Shown here in pieces: positions 1 to 6,377 of a stretch of DNA of 22,653 bases (position 1 is the stretch's first letter; each line of letters starts with the position of its first letter). The notes under the pieces are model-generated. The model did not search any database. It saw only the letters and a list, made by a program, of their open reading frames with translations, and was not told the origin of the DNA. The stretch lies in the NCBI GenBank assembly GCA_013152075.1, contig JAADHD010000290.1, positions 1 through 22,653 on the forward strand, written 5' to 3'. This stretch comes from Verrucomicrobiota bacterium (GTDB taxonomy: Bacteria; Verrucomicrobiota; Verrucomicrobiia; Verrucomicrobiales; DEV007). Position numbers and translations under genes: made by a program.

Positions 1-1511
1 CGCATCGACTTTGTGCTCGACAAGTTCGGGGTCGAAGCCCCGGTTTTTTTTAGTGACCTTTCACCTCGGGTAAATGATGTCATGCAACGGGATGTGATTT
101 CGGTGCATCACGAAACGTCCTTGTACGATTCATTGGCCTTGCTGGAAAAGGAACGCTTGCGAGCCTTGCCAGTATTGGATGAAGAGCAACGTTTTATGGG
201 TTTGCTGTCATATCAAAAAATAAGTCAGTATCTTTTTCCTCCTCGCGAAGAATCCGGGCGTGCTCGTGAAGTGCACGCCTCGCTGGATTCTATGGTGCGC
301 ACTTTTCAGGGGCGTTCGTTGACGGGTGACCTTTGTGTGGAAAGGAGCGCGCTCAAACTCATGGTGGGCGCGATGGGGCAGGATGCATTCAACGAGCGTC
401 TGCAAAGTTACCAAGCGGAGAGTTTGGTGGTTTTTGTCGGTGATCGTACTAATATCCAGTGGAAGGCGATCAAACAGAGTGTGAGGGCGATAGTGATTAC
501 AGGGGGGCTGGCGCCTGATGACGACATGATCGATGATGCTATGCGGGCCGGGGTTAGCGTGATTAGTTCTCCTTTTGATACTGCGTCCACGGTGTTACTG
601 GCTCGAGGAGCTGTTGATGCAGGTTTGATGGTGGACACCGAGTTCACCTCTTTTGCCCCCGAAACGTCCCTTTCGGAGGCTCGGGAAAAAGTCAGGGATG
701 TGCATGCGGCAGTCTTTCCGATTTTAGATTCGGCGGGAGGTTTGGTTGGGGTGCTTTCAAAGAGTGATTTTATTAAACCGGTACCGCGCCAGTTGATCCT
801 GGTGGATCACAATGAGATTTCACAGGCGGTCAAGGGGGCCACTAAAGTGCCCATCATCGAGGTTTTGGATCATCACCGTTTGGGCGGGCTACATAGCAGT
901 AGTCCGATATTGTTTTGGAATAATCCGGTTGGATCCACTTCTACGATTATCGCCTTGGCTTACGGACAGGCAGACGTCGAGATTCCGCGTTCGATGGCAG
1001 GATTAATGATGGCCGGTTTGTTGACGGATACGCTCAATCTCACTTCGCCGACGACCACCAAGACCGATCGGGATATCATGCAAAAGCTCTCGAAGATAGT
1101 TGGGGAAGATCCTGCTGAATTGGCGGCAGAGATTTTCTCAGTGGGATCTCCACTTCTCACTCTTCCGGCGGATGGAGCGATTACGGCAGACTGCAAGGAA
1201 TACGAAGAGGAAGGCTATCGGTTTTCGGTGGCTCAGATCGAAGAGCTGCGAATTTACCGGAAAAGCAGGCAGCGCTGTTGGAGGCTCTGGATGAATATTG
1301 CAAGAAAAACGGCTATCTGTTTTCTACTTTGCTGGTCACGGATATCAATACCCGTGCATCAGTGTTGTTGGGGAGTGGTAGTGAGGCGTTTTTGAAAACC
1401 ATTGATTACCCTGTGGTTGGTCAACAAGCGTGGCGTCTGGGCGGAGTGGTTTCACGCAAGAAACAACTACTGCCCTATTTGCTGACCTGCCTTGATCGGA
1501 TGCCAGGGTGA
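1..1511 (+). CDS. ppaC: Manganese-dependent inorganic pyrophosphatase with CBS and DRTGG domains; 5' partial and frameshifted
   Basis: Family II pyrophosphatase, hydrolysing pyrophosphate to phosphate in the cytoplasm. The open frame runs in from the window edge (it begins R-I-D-F), so the true start and the first metal-binding motif of the DHH domain lie upstream. In order: CBS motif (about nt 60-235), DRTGG domain (about nt 290-600), second CBS motif (about nt 640-780), then the rest of the DHH domain with LVDHN (nt 799-813), LDHH (nt 862-873) and the LLTDT segment (nt 1018-1032). The DHHA2 domain starts in the same frame, but after CTG (1246-1248) the homology moves to another frame at nt 1251. 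That frame carries VTDIN and the substrate-binding SRKKQ motif and stops at 1509-1511. A single base appears to be missing near 1250. As read, the first frame ends at 1395 without SRKKQ. The inserted CBS pair is known to bind adenine nucleotides in this subfamily. The gene is either newly broken or the base is a sequencing error. Confidence 0.88.
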
Positions 1512-1533
1512 GTAATGCCTTTGAAATGAAGGA

Positions 1534-2196
1534 TCATTCGCGCATTTCTGAAATGGCGGCAGCCATATCAGGGGCGGCGAATAATGAGGTGCCGGCAACC
1601 ATGACATTGGCGCCGTTTGCAGCAGCGATTTTTACTGTTTTGGTGTCAATGCCGCCATCCACTTCGATGTGGTAACTCAGACCAAGGCGTTCGCGTTCGG
1701 CCAGGGCTTCTTGGACTTTCGGCATGGTTTCGCTTTCCATGAAAGCCTGACCGCCGTATCCGGGACGGACAGTCATCACTAGTAGTAAGTCAATCTGGTC
1801 AAGAAAAGGGCGCATGTCATCAAAATCGGTATCAGGGCTGAGGGCCAGTCCACAGTGGCAACCCGCTTCGCGGATGCCGGCTAAAGTTTCTGCTACGTCG
1901 TGATCAGATTCAACGTGGACGGTGATGTTATCCGCCCCGGCTTTGGCGAAGCGTGGGAAAAAGTGATCGGGCCGGGTGATCATCAAATGCACGTCGAGAT
2001 ACTGGTCGGTAGATTTTCTCACCGCTTCGACATAAGTCGGGCCGAACGAAATGTTGTCGACGAAGTGACCGTCCATCACATCAAGGTGTAGCCAGTCGCC
2101 ACCTGTTTCCTTGGCTCTATTGGATTCTTCCGCGACCCGGCTCCAGTCGGCAGCCAGAATAGAGGGGGCAATAATTCGTTGCTTGCAGTCCTTCAT
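1534..2196 (-). CDS. rpe: Ribulose-phosphate 3-epimerase
   Basis: Interconverts ribulose 5-phosphate and xylulose 5-phosphate in the pentose phosphate pathway; cytoplasmic TIM barrel. The 220-residue length is normal for the family. Visible motifs in order: PSILAADW (residues 11-18), HLDVMDGHFVDN (37-48) with metal ligand H37 and catalytic/metal D39, VHLMI (69-73) with H70, VMTVRPGYGGQ (140-150) forming the mobile loop, and EVDGGI (178-183) with the second catalytic aspartate D180, followed by the phosphate-binding VMVAGTSLF (198-206). The loop reads TVRPGYGG where the usual form is SVNPGFGG, a tolerated variation. The ATG at 2194-2196 places the first strand of the barrel correctly; no Shine-Dalgarno site is seen. 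It is transcribed away from the gene at 2258 and converges on ppaC with 22 nt between stops. AlsE-type epimerases are close relatives, but Rpe is the most likely assignment. Confidence 0.93.
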   Translation of the reverse strand: MKDCKQRIIAPSILAADWSRVAEESNRAKETGGDWLHLDVMDGHFVDNISFGPTYVEAVRKSTDQYLDVHLMITRPDHFFPRFAKAGADNITVHVESDHDVAETLAGIREAGCHCGLALSPDTDFDDMRPFLDQIDLLLVMTVRPGYGGQAFMESETMPKVQEALAERERLGLSYHIEVDGGIDTKTVKIAAANGANVMVAGTSLFAAPDMAAAISEMRE

Positions 2197-2257
2197 CGTA
2201 GGGCATTATGTTGCGGCATTGCACGAAGGCAACTCAAAACAAAATTATACTGATACC

Positions 2258-3025
2258 ATGTCCGATTCATCATCTTCTTCCACCCCCCCCGAAATTGCTA
2301 AAAAAGGCCTCAGCCCTCTCGCCTGGGTTGGCATTGGTTGTGGCGGTATAGCGGTTCTAGGGCTTATCGCCATAGTGGCCGGCGGTATATTTCTTGGCAA
2401 AAAGGTTAAGGAAGGCATCGCGGAGGCGGGTGACAATCCCGAGCGTTTTGCGGCTGAGCTGGTGGTGAAATTTAATCCGGATATGGAATTGGTCGAGAGC
2501 AATGACGAAGAGGGGAAGATGACGATCAAAATGAAAAAAACGGGTGAAATACACACTTTTTCCTATGCGGATATTAAGGATGGGAAATTTAGCATTGAAT
2601 CGACAGTGGACGGTAAGACCACGACGGTTCAGCACGATGGTAAAACTATGAAAATCAAAGACGGTGAGGGCAAAACGACCGTTGTAACGGCCGCCAAAAA
2701 CGGAGACTATTGGGCCAATTTGCCCACTCACTTCAAAGATTTTGCTTACCCCGGCGTTGGAGCTGTCGCAAGTCCACTGGCCACAAGTGAGGATGACAAG
2801 GCCATTAAAGCGACCTTTGTTTTTACTACGAAGGAGAAAGAAGAGGCGGTGCTTAAATTTTATCAGGATAAATTCGCGGCCGGGAGTTATACGGTTGAGG
2901 ATAAAACCAATTTGATGGGCAAGAGTTTACATGGCAGTAAAGATAATAAATCGGTCAAGGTCACCATCACATCTCAAAGTGACGACGAAACGGTGGTGAT
3001 GTTCTATGCTGAACTTACCAAATAA
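2258..3025 (+). CDS. Hypothetical protein with one N-terminal transmembrane segment
   Basis: A 255-residue protein I do not recognise. A Ser-rich cytoplasmic-type N-terminus (residues 1-18) precedes one hydrophobic, Gly-rich helix (about 21-46) ending in GKKVKEG, so the chain is probably a single-pass membrane protein with the remainder outside. Residues 60-150 are Lys/Asp/Thr-rich with repeated short beta-type phrases (T-V-D-G-K, Q-H-D-G-K, K-D-G-E-G-K), and residues 155-255 look like a separate alpha/beta domain. The ATG at 2258 was preferred to the in-frame start at 2111 because the longer form would run across the rpe start and adds no recognisable sequence. Codons 9-11 contain a run of eight C (2283-2290). 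It lies 14 nt before tadA, so the two may be co-transcribed. Function unknown. Confidence 0.82.
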   Translation: MSDSSSSSTPPEIAKKGLSPLAWVGIGCGGIAVLGLIAIVAGGIFLGKKVKEGIAEAGDNPERFAAELVVKFNPDMELVESNDEEGKMTIKMKKTGEIHTFSYADIKDGKFSIESTVDGKTTTVQHDGKTMKIKDGEGKTTVVTAAKNGDYWANLPTHFKDFAYPGVGAVASPLATSEDDKAIKATFVFTTKEKEEAVLKFYQDKFAAGSYTVEDKTNLMGKSLHGSKDNKSVKVTITSQSDDETVVMFYAELTK

Positions 3026-3039
3026 CTCTTAAGTGGACG

Positions 3040-3594
3040 ATGGATAATTTCAGCTTGAGCGAATCCGATGGCAAGACCATCGCGGAATTCGAAAAGATCA
3101 TCGATCTCGAGAGCGACACTTTTTTCATGACCCAGGCCCTGCGCCAGGCGCAGAAGGCCTACATGGCGGAAGAAGTGCCGGTTGGAGCGGTGATTGTCCG
3201 CGAGGGGCAGATTATAGCGCGGGCGTCGAATCAGGTTGAAACGTTGAAAGACGCTACTGCGCACGCCGAAATGCTGGCGCTGACCCAGGCCCAGAGCGTG
3301 CTGGGGGACTGGCGGCTGACGGATTGCCAGCTCTATGTGTCGAAAGAGCCCTGTCCGATGTGCGCCGGGGCACTTGTGCATTGCCGGATTGAGCGGGTGA
3401 TCTTCGGCTGTGGTGATGAAAAGGGTGGTGCGGCTGGGGGCTTTATCAATTTGCTACAGCAGGAGACGCTCAACCATTCGGCCGAGGTTACTCCTGGAGT
3501 GCTGGAGGAGGAATCGCGACAGCTTTTGCAGTCATTTTTTGCCGAGGCGCGGGCAAATCGCAAAAAATCTTTAGAAAAGAACAAGGAAGCATAG
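3040..3594 (+). CDS. tadA: tRNA-specific adenosine deaminase
   Basis: Deaminates the wobble adenosine of tRNA-Arg(ACG) to inosine; cytoplasmic zinc enzyme. The 184 residues carry the cytidine-deaminase-fold signature: HAE (75-77, zinc ligand H75 and proton-shuttle E77) and PCPMC (104-108, zinc ligands C105 and C108), with VPVGAVIV (47-54) before them and FGCGDEKGGAAGG (122-134) after. These spacings and the GG-containing loop fit TadA better than guanine or cytosine deaminases. The start at 3040 gives about 29 residues ahead of the usual TadA beginning. An internal ATG at 3127 would give a family-typical length, but neither start has a convincing Shine-Dalgarno site. The gene lies 14 nt behind the upstream membrane-protein gene, suggesting a shared transcript. 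Confidence 0.92.
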   Translation: MDNFSLSESDGKTIAEFEKIIDLESDTFFMTQALRQAQKAYMAEEVPVGAVIVREGQIIARASNQVETLKDATAHAEMLALTQAQSVLGDWRLTDCQLYVSKEPCPMCAGALVHCRIERVIFGCGDEKGGAAGGFINLLQQETLNHSAEVTPGVLEEESRQLLQSFFAEARANRKKSLEKNKEA

Positions 3595-3652
3595 CGCTTT
3601 TTTTAAAATGGAAATTTGAAAAACTCTACAAAGCGTATTTAGCTAGCAGACT

Positions 3653-5179
3653 ATGAAACAAGAAACCTCCGGAAGTCCGACTTCCTCACGTCGTAAATTT
3701 CTCAAATACGGTGCCGGCTTTGGCGCCGCTCTAGCTTGGCCAAATTCTACCGTCATTGGTGCCAACAGTGAGGTCCGCGTGGGGATTATCGGCGTCAATG
3801 GCCGCGGAAGACACCATCTCAACGCTTATCTTAATATGCCCAAGGCTCGGGTGGCGGCCATCTGTGACGTAGCGCCTGATTTGCTCGATGCACGCACGAC
3901 CTTACTTTCCGCTCAGCAAAAGAGCGAGGTGAAGGGTTTTGAAGACATGCGCGACATGTTTGAAAAAGGAGATATCGACGCGGTCAGCGTGGCGACACCG
4001 AATCACTGGCATTCACTGGCGGGGATCTGGGCGATGCAGGCGGGTAAGGATGCTTACGTTGAAAAACCGATTTCGCACAATGTCTGGGAAGGGCGTCAGT
4101 TGGTTAAAGTGGCACGCAAGCACAACAAAATTTGTCAGGGAGGCACGCAGAGCCGTTCGATGCCGACGATTCGTGCAGCCGTGGATTACGTGCACAGTGG
4201 CAAACTTGGCAAGATTCAGTTTGTTAAGGGAATGTGCTACAAGGCCCGGCCGCCGATTGGCTTGGGTGGAGGTGGAGAGATCCCACCGGGCTTGGATTAT
4301 GACTTGTGGTGTGGACCAAGGGAGATAGAGAAGCCCTTGCGTCGTAAGAGATTGCATTACGACTGGCATTGGTTTTACGCTTACGGTAATGGTGACATGG
4401 GTAACCAGGGTATTCATCAAATGGATGTCGCACGGTGGTTTCTGGGGGAGAAAAAACTTTCACCAAGAGTGATGTCAATCGGCGGTCGCTTGGGATACAA
4501 GGACGATGCGGAAACACCCAACACGCAACTGGTTTATCATGACTATGATAGCGCACCGCTGATTTTTGAAACGCGGGGTCTGCCACGGGACAAGGCATCA
4601 CAGGAAACCGCCTGGGGCAAAAACATGAACCGCCCTGAGGAATTTCCTGAGTTGGGAGGAGTTGGCGTGGTGGTGCAATGTGAAAACGGACGGGTTTATT
4701 GTTCGTCTGGCGGCAAAGTGAAAGTGACTGACAACAAGGGCGTGGAAATGACGCAGATAAAACCGCCTAATGACAACGACCAGGCTTTGGAACCGGATCA
4801 TTTTAAGAACTTCATTAATGCGGTGCACAGCCGCAAGGTGTCCGAGTTGCACGCGGATTGTGAGGAGACCCACATTTCCAGTGCGCTGTGTCACACCGGA
4901 ATGATCTCTCATTTCATGGGTGAAAATGCTCACGACGAAGCGGTTCGCGAAAAAATCAAGAGCGACGATTTCCTCGCGGGAAGATATGCTGCGATGGCCG
5001 AGCACTTGATGGCGAATGATGTCAACTTGACTAAGGAGAGCATCACGCTCGGGCCGTGGTTGACCTTTAATCCGGACACCGAACTTTTTGAGAAAAATGG
5101 TGATGCTATTGACCAGAAAGCCAACCAACTAACAAAAGAAAGCTATCGCGCACCTTTCGTGGTTCCGGAGAAAATATAG
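3653..5179 (+). CDS. Gfo/Idh/MocA-family oxidoreductase with Tat signal (copy 1)
   Basis: An exported NAD(P)-dependent sugar oxidoreductase or GH109-like enzyme of 508 residues. The N-terminus has a textbook twin-arginine signal, SSRRKFLK (11-18), followed by an Ala/Gly-rich hydrophobic stretch to about residue 37, so it should be exported folded with its cofactor. The Rossmann start is VRVGIIGVNGRGRHH (41-55), ending in the acidic AICD (69-72). The family EKP catalytic-lysine motif is at 137-139 (K138), and DMGNQGIHQMD (248-258) supplies the active-site histidine region of the C-terminal domain. Known exported relatives keep tightly bound NAD(P), as in glucose-fructose oxidoreductase and GH109 glycosidases; which applies here cannot be told. 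It resembles the gene at 9234 at about 70% by eye. A strong terminator follows. No Shine-Dalgarno site precedes the ATG. Confidence 0.92.
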   Translation: MKQETSGSPTSSRRKFLKYGAGFGAALAWPNSTVIGANSEVRVGIIGVNGRGRHHLNAYLNMPKARVAAICDVAPDLLDARTTLLSAQQKSEVKGFEDMRDMFEKGDIDAVSVATPNHWHSLAGIWAMQAGKDAYVEKPISHNVWEGRQLVKVARKHNKICQGGTQSRSMPTIRAAVDYVHSGKLGKIQFVKGMCYKARPPIGLGGGGEIPPGLDYDLWCGPREIEKPLRRKRLHYDWHWFYAYGNGDMGNQGIHQMDVARWFLGEKKLSPRVMSIGGRLGYKDDAETPNTQLVYHDYDSAPLIFETRGLPRDKASQETAWGKNMNRPEEFPELGGVGVVVQCENGRVYCSSGGKVKVTDNKGVEMTQIKPPNDNDQALEPDHFKNFINAVHSRKVSELHADCEETHISSALCHTGMISHFMGENAHDEAVREKIKSDDFLAGRYAAMAEHLMANDVNLTKESITLGPWLTFNPDTELFEKNGDAIDQKANQLTKESYRAPFVVPEKI

Positions 5180-5201
5180 AAGAGTCAGCTCTGATAATCT
5201 T

Positions 5202-5234
5202 AAAAGGCACTGCTGGAAACAGCAGTGCTTTTTT
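5202..5234 (+). terminator. Intrinsic terminator after the first Tat oxidoreductase gene
   Basis: A perfect 9-bp stem, GCACTGCTG (5207-5215) with CAGCAGTGC (5220-5228), closes a GAAA tetraloop and is followed by six T (5229-5234). Four A upstream (5202-5205) can lengthen the stem against the T run. It sits 27 nt past the stop codon at 5179, so it should isolate this gene from the isomerase gene downstream. Confidence 0.92.
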
Positions 5235-5274
5235 GTGTCGGGGCTAGGGAGAATGCTGTTTTCGTAAAAAAAGG

Positions 5275-5337
5275 AGAGCATGACGTTTTCCTTATCATCT
5301 GTTTGCAATAACACCCATTGCAATGTTGATTTTGACA
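5275..5337. repeat. Upstream block shared with the region before 9234 (copy A)
   Basis: This stretch aligns with 9173-9231. Shared pieces in order are AGCATGA, GTTTT, TTATCATCTG (5292-5301), TTGCA, CATT, TGTTG and TTTTG, with only a short gap near 5290. After TTATCATCTG the alignment runs about 35 nt without gaps. It lies 77 nt before the isomerase ATG at 5414, and TTGACA at 5332-5337 at its end resembles a -35 box, but no good -10 box follows at normal spacing. It may be a common regulatory element or a remnant of a duplication. Confidence 0.55.
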
Positions 5338-5413
5338 AATACAGGGGAAAAGATTCCCTCGCTACTCTCAGTAGGCTGATGAATTCCGAACCGATCCAGA
5401 ACCATCCCGCCCT

Positions 5414-6262
5414 ATGAATACCTCTATCTGCATCCGGCTATGTTTGTTATTTTTGATGCTTCTGGTTCCAAGCTGGGTCGGAGCAGAAAAATCGCCTTAT
5501 GCGCCTTCTTTCTACCCCTTTCAGAACGGCGTGAAATTAGAGACGCCGGAAGAGGGTGCCAGATTGCTTAAGAAACTGGGCTACGACGGAGTCGGTTCCG
5601 TATATGGAAAAGACCTAGCGAAATACCTCAAAGCTTACGATGAAGCGGGGCTGAAGACTTTCAGCATCTACGTTGGAGGAAAACTGGAGATGGATGGCTA
5701 TAGTTATGATCCAAGTATCAGGGAAGCAATCGCCAGTCTGAAGGGGCGCAAGACGATGGTAGAGCTTTATGTGCAGGGCAGCGTTAGGGCAAACACCGAC
5801 GAGCAAGCGGTGTCTTTTGTGCGAGAGGTTGCGGATCAGGCCAAGGCATCCGGCCTGCGTGTCGTTATCTATCCTCACAGCGGATTTTATATCGACACGG
5901 TGAGCGTTGCCCTGCGAATTGCCAAAGCGTCCGGACGCGATAATGTGGGGGTGGCTTTTAATCTCTGCCACTACCTGAAAGAAGAAGTAAAGAGTGATTT
6001 GCGTAAGATTCTCGTAAAGCTCCGGCCCTACCTCTGGAGCGTCAGTATCTGCGGGGCGGATAGTGACGGCACAAGTTGGCAACAATTGATCCGGCCACTT
6101 GACGAGGGCTCATTCGATCAGGTGGGCTTGCTTCGCCATCTGCGTAAATCGGGTTACACTGGCCCGGTAGGATTGCAGTGTTATGCGATCAAAATCGATT
6201 CCAGGGAGAACCTCCGGCGCTCTATTTTGGCCTGGAAGTCAAATCTCGCGGCTAGCCAGTAA
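5414..6262 (+). CDS. Exported sugar phosphate isomerase/epimerase-like TIM barrel protein
   Basis: A 282-residue protein of the xylose-isomerase-like TIM barrel (AP endonuclease 2) superfamily, whose members isomerise or epimerise sugars, inositols and keto-sugars. Residues 1-24 form a Sec signal peptide: a hydrophobic core LCLLFLMLLV (9-18), then a likely cleavage site after VGA (22-24). Barrel landmarks are LLKKLGYDGVG (51-61), ELYVQG (117-122), VVIYPHSGFYIDT (150-162) with a candidate metal ligand H155, VGVAFNLCHYLKE (178-190) with N183 and H186, VSICGAD (210-216) and GPVGLQCY (250-257). The order fits the superfamily; the substrate cannot be inferred. No Shine-Dalgarno site precedes the ATG, which was chosen because it begins the signal peptide. 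It lies between two Tat oxidoreductases and a phosphatase-hydrolase fusion, suggesting a role in extracytoplasmic sugar processing. Confidence 0.85.
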   Translation: MNTSICIRLCLLFLMLLVPSWVGAEKSPYAPSFYPFQNGVKLETPEEGARLLKKLGYDGVGSVYGKDLAKYLKAYDEAGLKTFSIYVGGKLEMDGYSYDPSIREAIASLKGRKTMVELYVQGSVRANTDEQAVSFVREVADQAKASGLRVVIYPHSGFYIDTVSVALRIAKASGRDNVGVAFNLCHYLKEEVKSDLRKILVKLRPYLWSVSICGADSDGTSWQQLIRPLDEGSFDQVGLLRHLRKSGYTGPVGLQCYAIKIDSRENLRRSILAWKSNLAASQ

Positions 6263-6368
6263 AGAGGGCAGCATATTAGTTTAGCATATTTTTGGCTAGG
6301 TAAGGAGAGGGTGAATATTGATAAACTGTGAATTCATGCGAACTTGCGTAGGTTAGTGGCAAGCCCTT

Positions 6369-6372
6369 GGAG
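6369..6372 (+). promoter_or_regulatory. Ribosome binding site for the phosphatase-hydrolase gene
   Basis: GGAG lies 5 nt before the ATG at 6378. It is one of few good Shine-Dalgarno matches in this window and favours 6378 over the in-frame ATG at 6396, which would also leave an intact signal peptide. Confidence 0.55.
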
Positions 6373-6377
6373 ATATC

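Noticed and set aside
2111..2257. Longer N-terminus for the membrane-anchored protein
   Set aside because: It would be read through the rpe start region, adds no recognisable sequence, and pushes the transmembrane segment far from the N-terminus.
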